Part shown: positions 49,506-62,319 of the stretch, piece after piece
Layout of the letters: every line of letters begins with the position of its first letter
Position numbering within the stretch: the first letter of the stretch is position 1
Source of the DNA: Moniliella sp. 'wahieum'
Lineage: Eukaryota > Basidiomycota > Moniliellomycetes > Moniliellales > Moniliellaceae
Length of the DNA: 64,000 bases
Assembly (NCBI GenBank): GCA_003971905.1
Contig: RSEE01000048.1
Coordinates: 372,001-436,000, forward strand
Direction: 5' to 3'
Made by a program: the position numbers and the translations under genes
The notes under the pieces: model-generated
Database searches by the model: none
What the model was told of the DNA's origin: nothing
What the model saw: only the letters and a program-made list of their open reading frames with translations

Positions 49506-50153
49506 ATGGGAACGACAAGCACCAAACTCGTGGACCTCTACGTGCCCCGCAAGTGCGCCGCCACCGGCCGCATCCTGCAGGCCAAGGACCACGCTTCGTT
49601 CAGATTGCCGTCGTGACGTCGACGAGGAGGGCCGTGCCATCCCCGGCGCTTCGACCGTGTTTGCCATCTCGGGCTTTGTCCGCAAGTCGGGCGAGAGCGA
49701 CGACTCGATCAACCGCCTCGCCACCCAGGAGGGCCGTGATGTTGTCCTTTTTTCCCTTTGCCCCGCTAGAGAAACTGGTCCGATGCGAAGGCCCTTTGCT
49801 CCCTCCATGACGTGATCCTGCCATACTCTGCGCTCCCCCCCTTCTTGTCCACGCTCCCGACAGTCTGCCCACCCACTGCCACGAGCAACTTTCAGGGTCG
49901 GGGCAGGATTCAGCTCTTAGGCTATGAGCGGATATTAATGGCCACCACCTTAGAGCCCGGGCGTTTAGCATCTGTGGATGCTTGGGTGTCAAAGTGGTGG
50001 TACACTCTTATCTCGTCGCAGGCGGATTGCGTCGTGGTGGATGGCAGGACTTCTACCAACTTTCGCTCTACGCACGCTGGTTCTTATGGATTGTTGTGCT
50101 GACACATCTTCTTTTCCGCAGTTCTTCGCAACGTGTGGAGCTACCAAAAGTAA
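49506..50153 (+). CDS. RPS21: 40S ribosomal protein eS21
   Basis: Exon 1 (49506-49735) encodes [51 protein letters not shown] and [20 protein letters not shown] 386-base intron (49736-50121; donor GTGATG, weak; acceptor TTTCCGCAG) is followed by a 32-base exon 2 completing [10 protein letters not shown]. Together these give the full family length of about 87 residues, including the invariant C terminus. One base is missing in the codons after KDHAS and another a few codons later, which bring in a false stop; both are probably assembly errors. The protein sits on the small subunit near uS2. Confidence 0.93.
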
Positions 50154-50468
50154 ACAGTCTGCGCTGGTTACTTTCTTGACATTGTGCCCCTCTCACTCAC
50201 TATTGAGGTCGGGGTCTACACCGTCCCGCTATGCCCCCCCGCTTTCTCCAAGGGCTCGTTCTGAGCTTGTGCGATGTACTCCTAGCTCCCCTTTCCTCAT
50301 CAAAACTATCTGCTCGCCAGACATTTCCTTTTGTAGGGCACATGATGATGGTGGTCCGACTAAAATGGCACGATAGGATTTCGCTCGTCCAGGACTTTGG
50401 CCAGGGAATATGGTACGCCTTGATGCTTGATGTTTTGACGGGTTTCGCCTGAGATGCAGGGAAAAAAG
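50154..50468. other. Intergenic region downstream of eS21
   Basis: No gene seen. A T6 terminator on the minus strand (AAAAAAG at 50462-50468) belongs to the next tRNA. Confidence 0.4.
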
Positions 50469-50574
50469 TGCACTCGCCGGGATTCGAACCCGGGCAACAA
50501 CTTGTAACAGCTCCTCGTGATTGGAACCCCAATGGACATGGGAAAGTTGCATCTTAACCACTTGATCACAGTGC
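50469..50574 (-). tRNA. tRNA-Gly(CCC) with intron, acceptor stem short by one base
   Basis: On the minus strand, box A TGATCAAGTGG, anticodon stem CAACT/AGTTG with loop TTCCCA (anticodon CCC, Gly), a long intron of about 35 bases, and T arm CCGGG-TTCGAAT-CCCGG. The 3' acceptor strand CGAGTGC expects GCACTCG at the 5' end but the sequence has GCACTG, one C short. The body is tRNA-like; the missing base is probably an assembly error. The anticodon call depends on the intron following position 37. Confidence 0.7.
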
Positions 50575-51361
50575 TACACGTCGGAATCCCGATGATTATG
50601 TTTATAACAAAGTCCTTGCTATGCCCTCCGCCACACGCTTCGAAGTCACTTCCTTCATCCTTGAGCTATTGTCCATAAACGATCTGGGGCAATACGTCGG
50701 CTCCATGATAGTGGCAGCAACCAACTGAAGACGAGGTGGGAGTAGGTGCCCGTCACAGCCCGCCGGGATGATCCTGATGTATTCCGTCCAACACAGTATA
50801 CCCAAGTCATCTGTTGGTTGTATTTTGCTATGTACACTCCGTACTCTCAGGATGAATCGTGTCTACCCATATCTGTTTTCAGACTGGGCTCGTCGATACT
50901 CCTCTGTCCGATAGCAGGTGGCGGGTTTGGTGCCGCGGTAAGAGCCCATTACACCCGGCTTCACGCGCTACTACCGCGTATACAAAGAGAAGAATCATCA
51001 AAACTCCTATATGTTGCCACACTGAGCCCACACACATCGCGAGGGGAGTTGTCCACCTATATAGTACCTCACGGAGCCATTTCCCCAAATGGTCTACACC
51101 AGTAGATATGCAGTACGCCGTTGTGATTCCGTCCATTTTCGTACCTCACATCAAGACGTCCAGTGCTTTCTACGGGTGTGGCATCATGGTGGCACTAATG
51201 AACGATCGGTCCAAGGGTTGGAACATGCAACAGTACGTCTGTAGCACCTTGGGACAAACCGTGTTTGGTGATTGGCCCAACGACAAATGGTTGTGGTTGA
51301 CTTTGGGCAGAAAGAGGATACAGAGCCGACAGCGGTCCATGTAAGGAGGAGCGAAAAGGTG
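50575..51361. other. Intergenic region between tRNA genes
   Basis: No protein gene or repeat supported; composition is less GC-rich than most of the window. Confidence 0.4.
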
Positions 51362-51456
51362 TCTCCCCTCTGGAGTCGAACCCAGGACATTCAGAGCGGA
51401 GAGACTCCACGAAAACCTATTACAATCTGACGCTCTTCCAACTGAGCTAAGGAGAG
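51362..51456 (-). tRNA. tRNA-Tyr(GTA) with intron
   Basis: On the minus strand, acceptor CTCTCCT pairs with AGGGGAG with discriminator A, box A is TAGCTCAGTTGG, the anticodon stem TCAGA/TCTGA holds loop TTGTAA (anticodon GTA), and an intron follows as in all eukaryotic tRNA-Tyr. The T stem CTGGG faces only CCAG after TTCGACT, one C short, matching the base losses elsewhere. A T4 run follows the 3' end. Confidence 0.82.
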
Positions 51457-52125
51457 GACTTGAATGCGAAGGGATGCATTTTGGAATTTGGAGCTCATAG
51501 GCGTACGAGCGGCTGTTTACTCCATTTTTTCTCCTGCTATGCTGGTATTCGCGCACCTGGTGATACGCCTTGTATCGGTAACCGAGTTGATGAACTCACC
51601 AGACACACAAAAATCCCAGACCTCCTCATCAGCCTCGCCCAAGTATCTCTTGGCAAGAATGTTGCCGGGCTTCTATCAATTTTCTTGGATGCACATCGCA
51701 CAGAGAAATCAGTGGCTTCTACAACGCATCAGCCACCAACACAACGACCTGCTCTTTCGATCGGCCTGGTTACTTGGAGCCAAGCGGGGGCTGGCTCAGC
51801 TGCGGCTGTGGCTGCGTCTCGAGATCCAATAGGGTCGGCTGTTCCCGCAGCGAACTGGTGACATTGTGTCTACCGTGCCGGGGTGCGTTAGTGTTCCAAG
51901 ATCTTTTCGCCATTGGCGGATCAGGTAGCAGGCAGCTATGGCATTGAACCGTTGGCTGACCGCTACGCCTGCTATAATTTGACGGATGGGGTCTGTCAGA
52001 TAAGTTCAGACAAAACCGGGTTTTGGCACACTCTTCATTACGACAAGAGAAAAAAGAAGGGGACACCGTAACTAAGGGTCAGACGTGATTTTGGGCTGGA
52101 AACAGTCATTGGAACAAGTTCCCCT
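51457..52125. other. Intergenic region before the SUV3-like gene end
   Basis: No gene seen. It is the 3' flank of the SUV3-like gene and the upstream side of tRNA-Tyr. Confidence 0.4.
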
Positions 52126-55100
52126 TCAGTCGGCAACGTTTCCGTTGGCGACGCGTTGCCTTCGCTGTGGCCGGCGTAGGGAGGCAGAGAGGCGCGACGT
52201 AGGGAAGGCAGAAAGGTGCGGCGGACGTCTCCCGCCACAGGCAATCCGGATGGCCTCAATTGTGAACTGGACCATCATCGCTGTCCGAAACTTGTAGTCC
52301 TCCACTTGGGTCGAGGAACAGAACGAGCGGGGGAAGCGATGCGCGAGCCACAGGTACAACATGCATGTCCGATGCAGCGATTCGAGCTTGCTCAGGGTAT
52401 CGACATGTACTTTGGGTGCGGTCCGGTCGACAAAGGCGGCTGCGTCCCGACGACGTGCGTACGCCAACGCCGACGACTCGCTCATTGCCTCTCCCGCTGC
52501 CTTTGACCCATCTGGGTTATCCGAAGCAGACGCCTGCCAATTAGGAGGTAGATCGATCAGGGGGTTGACCGGTTGCTGCTCCAGCGCGATAAATGGAATC
52601 TGGCCGGCGCCTTTGGCAAGCGCCTCGGCTTCCAACTGCTCCATCCGCAGCAGTGTCGGTATCATGCCGCTCGCCTCGATCGCCTGGTCAAACAGGACGG
52701 GTGAGCCCTGGATAAAGTAACGGGCAAAAGCCTCAAAGGCATCCCTCACCCGCGGATCCCGCATGTTCGCAGGCGCATCCGAGAAGAGGAGCTGTTGCTC
52801 AATCGTCAAATGCTCACCCGAATCCAATTGGACAGGTTTCTCGGCATCGGCGGCCTCGAGTCCATCTTTGGCCTGCTCCAAAGTGCTTTGCACATTGTTC
52901 GTGTCCGATGAACGAGCCCTTGCGACCTTCTCAAACACTTCTAGCACATTGAGTTGGTCAGGAGCGTTGGATTGGAAAAAGAGGTCCTCGTCGATCTGAA
53001 CCAACATCTGAGCATCGCGTCGTAGGGCCAGAAGCGACCGTCTGCCCCGTTGGCAGACGAGGGCTCCGCGTCGGTAGGCGAGGGCTCCTCGTTGGGAGGC
53101 GAGGGCCCCGTTGGTAGGCGAGGGCTCCCCGTTGGTAGGCGAGGGCCCCGTTGGTAGGCGAGGGCTCCCGTTGGTAGGCGAGGGCTCACCGTTGGTAGGC
53201 GAGGGCTCACCGTTGGTAGGCGAGGGCTCACCGTTGGTAGGCGAGGGCTCATCGTCCACAGCACCAGTCTCAATCGTCAGATCCGTTGTCTCTTGATCAG
53301 CACTTGCATCGGGATTAGGGAGAGAATCAGCCAATCTGGCTAGGTCGACCGCAGCCGTTGATGGGACCATGAAGGCGGCTCGGGGAATGGGTTGGGAAGG
53401 CGCCTGGAGCGCCTTGACCAGCACGGCGAGGTCTTTGGGTTGCATGGTGGTAACGTTGCCCTGCAAGCCGCCAGTGGGGCCTTCGTACCCGCCTGCCTGC
53501 TCGGCAATTTGCCTGATCTGCGTGCTGGTCATGTTTTGAACGCCGAGTTGGTCGTCGTACTTGGTCAGTCGATGGAACACAACCCGGTTGATTTTCCTGG
53601 TCCAGAGGCAAAGTCAGCTTGATGAGAAGTCCAAATCGCAAGAGTAGGGAAAGGTCAAACGTACAGGCCCAATCCATGTTCCAGTCCAGCGTCCTGGCTG
53701 GCCACCATCACATGGTAGCCGGAAGTATGATCGTTGAACAAACGGACCTGCTCAGCGAGCGTCTCGGGGGGTAGCCCATCATACACAACGGCACACATCA
53801 ACCCAGTGTGTTGTTCCACTATGCGTTTGACATCAAACACCCGGTCGCGGGAAGAAGTGACGAGGCAGTCTCCCCTTCGAACCCGACCAAAATCATTGCC
53901 AAAAGACATGGACTGCACTTCCATCGGTATCTTACGGTGGTACTGATGGATGTGCACCGTGTCTCCAGTGGCTTTGGCAATCTCCTCGATCAGCGGAATG
54001 GCGCTTTGATCGCCACATAGATGAAGCTCCTTGGCGGGCACACCCAACAACGCATTGGTCCACGCATGGCCACGCTTCGGGTCCAAGATCATCTGGATCT
54101 CATCAATCACCGCCACCTCCACCGGCACTTCCGGCACCACCTCCCACCGTGCACGAGGTGAAGGTGGCCGAGTCCTCGAACACGCGTTCCTCGTCGGCGG
54201 TAAGTAAGTTGCACTTCCGCGTTTGCTCCCCTAGCTTTGGTTGGGTAGAATTGATGCGGTGCCAAATCTCGTGTGCGCGTAGGCGGAGCGGACTGACGTA
54301 CAACCCAGTCTCGGCATCCATGAGGCACTTCAGGGCATGGTCTGTTCGGCCACTGTTGCCTGCGCCGACGTGAAGGTGAATCTGACGGGTCATACCGTGC
54401 GTGATGGGAAAACGGTTCATAGGTGTGCGGTAGTCCAGCGCCTGGACAAGATTCCGGATCCGCTCTGCTTCCGTGATTGCTGGCTCAACGATTTGGAAAG
54501 TGAGCACCGGGCTTTGGCTAGGTGTCACCAACGCCTTCTCTACAAAGTTGAGAAACATATTGGTGAGCAGTCGGCCAATCACTTTGACATCCGGTTCTAG
54601 CGCCAACGTTGTCCGTAGTTTCTCGAGCGGCCATCCTTTCTGCTCGAGTTCTTCGAGGAAAGTAGGGTGCCAGAGAGCATACCGTATTTCAGCCCGCATC
54701 CTGTTGGACCAAAGTTCAAGCAAGGGCCCGAGAGCGGGATGAGCGGGGTGGGGTGGGGTGAGGGGTAATCTTGAGGTGGGAAATAACGAGGCGTGCAATT
54801 TCGTCCGTCACACCATTCGCGGCGAGCAAGTCGAGGATGTAGGGGTTCTTGCTAAAGTCGGGCAGATGATTGCCAATCCTGAGAACAATCTGTTTTGGCG
54901 ACAGCAGCTCCACAGGACCAAATTCGGGAGGAGCGGGTGCATTGTCATCGCAATCCTGGAGGCGAGGTTGATTAGGCAACGAGGAGCTGGCGCGCAGGGT
55001 GGTGATGGCATCTGACAAGAATGAGGTGAAGTAGGGGCCGGGGCTAACTGGGGAAGAGTTGGTGCTGGAAGTGACATTGGGGGGGTCACTACTAAGAGGT

Positions 55101-56275
55101 TTGGCGTTGCCCTTGGATTCTTGGGAGCCCGATTTCGCGCCTGGACCTGCTTTTGCACTGTTCTTTGATTTGGGTGACACGGGGGGAACGGGGTGGGCAC
55201 TGCCGCTAGCTTTTTCGGAGCCCGTTAGGTCCTCCTTTGCACCCTGCTTTGATTTGGGCGGCACTGGGGGAACGGGGTTGGCACTGCCGCTAGCTTCGTC
55301 GGAGACCGTCAGGTCCTCCTTTGCCCTGCATTGATTTGGGCGACACTGGGGGGACAGGATTGACGTTACCGCTAGCTTCTTCGGAGCCCGTTTGTGCGCA
55401 AGGGACCTGATTTGTACCCCGCTTTGGATTGGTGGGGACAGCGGGAACGGGGCTAGCGCTGCCGTTGGATTCGACCGAGGCCGATTTAGGGGCGGGTCCG
55501 TGTTAGGTGTTGGCTTTGGCTTTGGCTTTGGCTTCGGACTGGCTTTGGTTTTGGTTTGGCCGGCTGAGGGGGAATGGGCTTAGCACTTTCGCTGGATTTG
55601 TCCGAGGTAGACGGGACACTGGTCTCCTCTTGTACGTCCTGTTTGGGTTGTTTTGGGTTGGGGGACTTGGCAGGAGCGGGGCTGAGATTGGGGTCGGACT
55701 CAGCTTGACCTGCGAGCTTGAGGGGGGAGCTTGCCCTGTGGGGTGCCGTCATTGGGGCTGGAACTGGAGGGACCGGCATTGGCGCCAGCTTCGCTGTCGG
55801 GGGCCTTTGGCTTTGGCTTGATTTGGCTTTGGTTTGGCCGGCTGAGGGGGCATGGGTTTAGCACTTTCTCCGGATTTGTCCGAGGTAGACGGGACACTGG
55901 TCTCCTCTTGCACGTCCTGTTTGGGTTGCTTTGGTTTGGGGGACTTGGCAGGAGCGGGGCTGAGATTGGGGTCGGACTTAGCTTTGGCTGTGGGCTTGTG
56001 GGGGAGGGGTTGCCCTGGGGATGCTGTCATTGGGGCTGGGACTGGAGGGACCGGCATTGGTGCCAGCTTCGCTGTCGGGGGCTCGCGCTGCGTTGGGGGA
56101 TGGATGGTGGAGGGGGTGGAAGGGATTGTGGGGGCCGCAGGCGCGTGGCTGCCGGTAGATGGCGTGCCCGGGGGGCGGCGGAGGCGGAGGTGGAGACCAG
56201 CGCATGGCGGACGAGCAGACGGCGGCTGGCCAGCACACGCGCCGGCTGAATGCGCGCCAGGGAGGCGACGAGCAT
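52126..56275 (-). CDS. SUV3-like mitochondrial RNA helicase with altered catalytic motifs
   Basis: SUV3 is the mitochondrial degradosome ATP-dependent RNA helicase. The start at 56275 gives MLVASLARIQPARVLASRRL, basic and free of acidic residues like a matrix presequence. A 900-base repeat-rich, Pro/Lys-rich region follows, then LPDFSKNPYILDLLAANGVT, LELWSNRMRAEIRYALWHPT and the helicase core: HVGAGNSGRTDHALKCLMDA (Walker A with Arg for Lys), LYVSPLRLRAHEIWHRIN, VAVIDEIQMILDPKRGHAWT (motif II intact), KELHLCGDQSAIPLIEEIAK, HQYHRKIPMEV, VVYDGLPPETLAEQVRLFND, a changed motif V, then after an intron (53597-53664) VVFHRLTKYDDQLGVQNM and QIAEQAGGY (normally QIAGRAGRY). A PSPTNGE repeat interrupts the C-terminal region. 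Few frame breaks (near 54740, 54160 and in repeats). Family certain; activity doubtful. Confidence 0.85.
53056..53255. repeat. 21-bp coding minisatellite (GEPSPTN units)
   Basis: Roughly nine head-to-tail copies of a unit reading GTTGGTAGGCGAGGGCTC plus ACC on the plus strand, translated on the minus strand as GEPSPTN. Several copies are one to three bases short in C-runs, which drifts the frame in the left half. It is part of the SUV3-like gene. Confidence 0.9.
55166..55400. repeat. 84-bp coding tandem repeat, three copies
   Basis: Copies start at 55166, 55250 and 55332 with TGATTTGGGYGRCACKGGGG and contain GCTAGCTT..TCGGAG. An 84-base period equals 28 codons of the SUV3-like N-terminal region (PPKSKQGAKEDLTGSEKASG units). 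Confidence 0.85.
55545..56085. repeat. 279-bp coding tandem repeat, two copies
   Basis: Landmarks such as TTGGTTTGGCCGGCTGAGGG (55553 and 55831) and GGAGGGACCGGCATTGG (55766 and 56045) repeat with an offset of about 279 bases, 93 codons. The encoded unit includes SDPNLSPAPAKS, QDVQEETSVPSTSDKS and AKPMPPQPAKPKP. The copies are about 90 percent alike by eye. Confidence 0.9.
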
Positions 56276-58247
56276 CGCAGGCAGGCTAGCCGATGGCAGA
56301 AGACGCCGCCGCTCTTCCCAACCGCCAGCTTGGGGCGGGAGCCTGTGCTGCTGCTACAAGAAGCCGCCCGTTGCAGTGGCCAAAATACCTCGTCGGTGCA
56401 ATCCCCCCCGGGAGAGAAGGTACGCTTCCGCCCGCTGCGGAACCAGGCCGTGCTCGTGTGGCGCAGCGCAATTGAAACAACACCAACCCGACAGCATCAC
56501 ATGTCACATGTGATAGCCGCCATATGCGGCACGTGACATGCCACGCATGGCCTGCTTTCAACTTTCACTCGTGTCCGCCCCAGAGCCCCCCAGAGCCCCG
56601 CCCAATCATTAATCACAGCACCTGCCTGCTGCTGCCCGCACCGATCCAGCCACGCTTTTCGTGCCCTCGCTCCGCGCGTCCAAGGCGCAGACCCAGTACC
56701 CCACGCCGCATCTGCTACCGTCGTGGCCACCACCCAGAGCGGCATCCAGGTCCTCCATGCGGATGTGATCCAGTGTCGCCCAAAGGTAAGGGTTGTTGCG
56801 ACCATGGGCGCGCTTCGTGCTGTGGGCCCTTGAGCTTGTGGTCCAGCGCAACCTGGACGAAAACGACAGACCAATGGTTTCGGTCTTTGTCGCCCCCTCC
56901 TAGTTTGCCCCTAAGGAAGACGTAGCCGCCTATCCGCATATCTTACCTGTCGATTCCGCCGCCGCTTTGGCCTCCATTTTCTTCTCTGCCCCCCTTGGGA
57001 GCCAGGATGGCCCAACTCTTCAGACCAGTCCCCGGCTTTGCCGCGCCGCGTGCCTCGCATTTTTTCCCAGGTGTGTGAGATGTACCGCCATGGGTTTACT
57101 CATTGGGGTCGCCGATCAGGCGAGTCCTTTCCTTCAGGCCGAGGGTTTGAGCAAGCAAATGGGGGGCACATACCGCCCCGCCTTCTTCCGCGGTGTAGCC
57201 ACGCTTGTCACCCAGCTCTTTCACTTTATCCCGATCATACTTACTCTGGTCAAAGGACATTCAATCAGTCTTATTCTCCGTCGTCTTGTGTCCGATCTTC
57301 AGTTCTCCTATACGCTCCTTCGGGCGACCATGGGGTCATCAGGCCAATCGATCGCGATCCCAAACCTTCGCTTGCCCTCATCAGCCACAACACGTGTCTC
57401 TCGCCCAAGGTGCGTGCGCCCGTATCACCCCTCTCTCTCACGTCTTGTTCGGCGACTCGGAGGCATAGGAAACGTCGTATGAAACGATCCGATTGATACA
57501 AGTGCTCGATGCCACTCTTTCCACTTTGGCAGTCGAGATTCGTCGAGTTCCCCAAAATAAAGTGTACCTCGCACATAACTACCATTAACGGCCCTCACAC
57601 TGTAGACCCTAGAACGCACCCTCCCGTGTCATCTTCTCGGGCACGATCAACATTGCGGATGCATTGCCTGATGGTCAACCTGCTGCCAAGCCGACCCGGC
57701 TGATGCTTGGGTATTCCGTTTGAGTGTCTTTGTTTCATGCTACTCCCTGACGGCAAGTGTCATGCAGTGCGCACCTGCCAACATCAATGCTCTTATGCAC
57801 ACTCACTGCTTGTTCCTCCAAAATGGCTTCGCGCTTCGCTTCCAAAATGCCCTTATTTCTGATGGACTGCAGTGTGACCGGTGTGTGACCCCCATGTTTG
57901 TACTCATTACCTTTTCTCCTCAAAACTCTTGTCTCTCGTTCTGATGGTCGAGGGTACATGTGGGTAAAGATCCTTCCCTTATGATGCGTCAACGTCGTTG
58001 GCGTCTCTATAGTGGTAGGTGTGACCCCCATGTTTGTACTCACTACCTTTCTCCCTCCACACTCCTTGTCTCTCGTTCTGATGGTCGAGGGCACATGTGG
58101 GTAAAGATCTCTCCCTATTGCTGGTCAACGTCGTTGGCGTCTATAGTGGTAGCTGCCCTCGTATGCAATCTGCACCGAAGCGGTCGACGACCAAAGCGTC
58201 CAAATTTAGAGATCGCAGCGTGGATCTGCTCTTTCAACTTCAAAAAA
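56276..58247. other. Unresolved region, possibly a frame-broken gene
   Basis: On the plus strand, a stretch ending HADVIQCRPK at 56784 meets a GTAAGG donor, with possible acceptors at 56846 or 56901, and continues FAPKEDVAAYPHILPVDSAA. Further coding-like pieces in shifting frames are RPAFFRGVATLVTQLFHFIP (57175), RPIDRDPKPSLALISHNTCL (57345), LDATLSTLAVEIRRVPQNKV (57505) and IFSGTINIADALPDGQPAAK (57635). Their composition and codon use look like protein, but I do not recognise a family and cannot fix boundaries. The left end is the divergent promoter with ACATGT words (56496-56540). The right end holds a tandem duplication. Confidence 0.4.
57885..58153. repeat. Tandem duplication of about 132 bp
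   Basis: A unit beginning GTGTGACCCCCATGTTTGTA and ending near TCTATAGTGGTAG occurs twice in direct order (57885-58015 and 58018-58153), with a few substitutions and small gaps. It lies between the unresolved region and the VMA12-like gene. Confidence 0.85.
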
Positions 58248-59387
58248 ATGCATTTGCGTCAGCGCATCCGAGTTCGTACGTTCATCGATGAGTTCGACAG
58301 CAAGCTGTCCGCCACCAGCGGCCTTTCGCCCAGTACCCAGGGTGGGAGCCACAACATGCCCAAGCTTCTGCTTTCGCGGAAGCCTCCTCCACACTCCACT
58401 CCCTCCTTCTCGGGACCGAGCTGGATGCGGTTGTGCGGTCCGAACTAACCGTGGCTCTTGAGCAGGTACCCTCCCGCCCCCATCTCCTACAGCAGAAAAG
58501 ACCCAGGACCCAGCCGACTTGCCTGCCATCCCTCCTCCTGTTCCCAAGGTGGTGCACCATGCTCTCTTATCCAGGTGGTTGAGGCCATGCGCGATGCGGG
58601 GGTGCAAGGCCCCACCCTGGCCAGCCTGGTGAAGGGTGCGACGGTCTACCACCCTCCGCGGCCGGTGTACAAGCGCCCCCCGAGTTGGATGCGCTCCTGG
58701 CGCGGATCAAGGTGGCACAGGACAAGGCGGCGTACGAAGCCATGGTGCACGGAGACGATGTGTCTCTGTCTGGCAAACCAAGCATGAACGGAGCGGGTGT
58801 GCCCGCGGTTGTGCCTCACGAACCTACCCTCCTTGCTGCCCCCCCATGGACGAGAAGGAAGCCTGGCGTCAGATCCGCTCTGCCTTGTCGGCCATTACCT
58901 CGGTTCTCTCAGTATGGCAGGCGTTGTGACGGCAGTATGGCAAGCGGGCGGAACAGCGTCTGTGGTATGGGTAGGTCTTTCCTTTCTTTCTGTTGGCTTC
59001 TTCCTTGGACACGAAACCTGACATGCTTCTCAGAAAACTCTGACCGCCCTTGGCCTGGCCCTGATTGTGGCTGGGGCCGAGACTTTTTGTACATGCGTGC
59101 CTTTGGCTTTTCCAGCCTAGCACACATCATCCACCTGGGCCTGAGCCGGTCTCTGCCTCTGCGCCTTCCACCCGGCCGCTGCCTACTGCCACCCTGCCCA
59201 GCGAGGATGTCTTGGCTCGGTTGCGACAAGAACAGGATCAAGCCACAACCAGCATCTCGCTCACCACCCTCCTCCTGCCCCCCCCACCTCTTCTGACGCC
59301 GACGCCGAAAAACAGAGCAATAAGACAAACACACACTCCTCCGCCGTCGCCAGCCGCCGGGGAGCCCGCAAGCGCAGAAACAAGTAA
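58248..59387 (+). CDS. VMA12: V-ATPase assembly factor Vma12/TMEM199-like
   Basis: Vma12 (Vph2) is an ER membrane protein that with Vma21 and Vma22 assembles the V-ATPase V0 sector. The start MHLRQRIRVRTFIDEFDSKL leads to AEASSTLHSLLLGTELDAVV, an intron at 58466-58574 and VVEAMRDAGVQGPTLASLVK. The core motif ELDALLARIKVAQDKAAYEA resembles the family's LxARLxxEQexxeYxrM. Then come AWRQIRSALSAITSVLSVWQ, a first membrane helix, an intron at 58971-59033 (GTAGGT/CTCAG), and a second helix with the family's A-E-x-x-LY signature (LALIVAGAETFLYMRAFG). The C terminus is polar and basic, ending RGARKRRNK at 59387, an ER-retention-like Lys/Arg tail. One-base breaks occur near 58360, 58680, 58850 and 59085. 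Confidence 0.75.
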
Positions 59388-60261
59388 CCATCACCTCCGC
59401 TCGCGCGCTACTTCCCACCAGTGGATTTGCCTCCTGGAGCTATGTATCAACTGTGGCCCGCTTCCACCTTACCTGTTTTGAGGGACCAACAATCGTGACA
59501 GTGAGAAAGAGACGACGGAGATGGATAGGTTAGGCGGAGGATGGCGGACCGGGACAGGCCCCGTCACTCTTTTGAACCACCGAGACGGCCGGCCGAGTTA
59601 TCCGTCCTGAGGCGGCACACATACAGGGTAGTGCGGCGTGTACCATCACATCGTCACTTGGCCCAGTCGTTGACGCATAGCTTGACAGGGCAGCCCAGGA
59701 CAGGTGCCGGTGAGGAGACAACCAGTGGCTGTGACGACAATGGACCACAGGATTTTCCGTATCCCCTCACGCATCATGTGAGGATCTCCCCTGGTAATCT
59801 ATCGTAGCACTATCTCTCTTTCCCCCTCTCAGAGTTACTAGTTCCTGCCGACTGTTGTGCGGCGGGCGGGGGGCATGGAGAGGGGAGATGAGGCTCTTGA
59901 GGCCTGAAGTGGGATGACGCGGACGCAGCGCGAAAACGCGACGCGTGCGCGTCGTCTGCTGGGCCACTGGTGCGTACCTAACTGAGCTACTGAGTACTGA
60001 GTTACCGAGTCCTGAACTCGGCGATGTAATTCCGCTGCAAATTTGCCGTCCAGCGCCCAACGACAGCCTCTCGCCCCCAGCTCTTGCACGCTCCGTTCCG
60101 CCCCGGCCTTTTTTTTTTGCCATCAGGCCGCCGTCTCGCCATTTTTTTCCCTCCTCCCCCCGACCAACCACCTGGACGCGACTTGAGAGCGGCGGCCCGC
60201 TGGCAGACGGTTATCTGCCCTTCCATCCCCCACCCACACCCGTCTACCCCACCCCACCACC
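59388..60261. other. Intergenic region and CTP synthase promoter
   Basis: No gene supported. Poly-T (60110-60118) and CT-rich tracts precede the CTP synthase start. An ACTGAGCTACTGAGTACTGA word cluster lies at 59981-60000. Confidence 0.45.

Positions 60262-62319
<2,058 letters not shown>

Noticed and set aside
49736-50121. A box C/D snoRNA in the eS21 intron
   Set aside because: GTGATGT and CTGA are present but too far apart and without a terminal stem; left as a question only.
53056-53255. Regular 21-bp repeats that could be mistaken for a CRISPR-like array
   Set aside because: Units are contiguous without spacers and encode GEPSPTN in frame with a helicase gene; a coding minisatellite.
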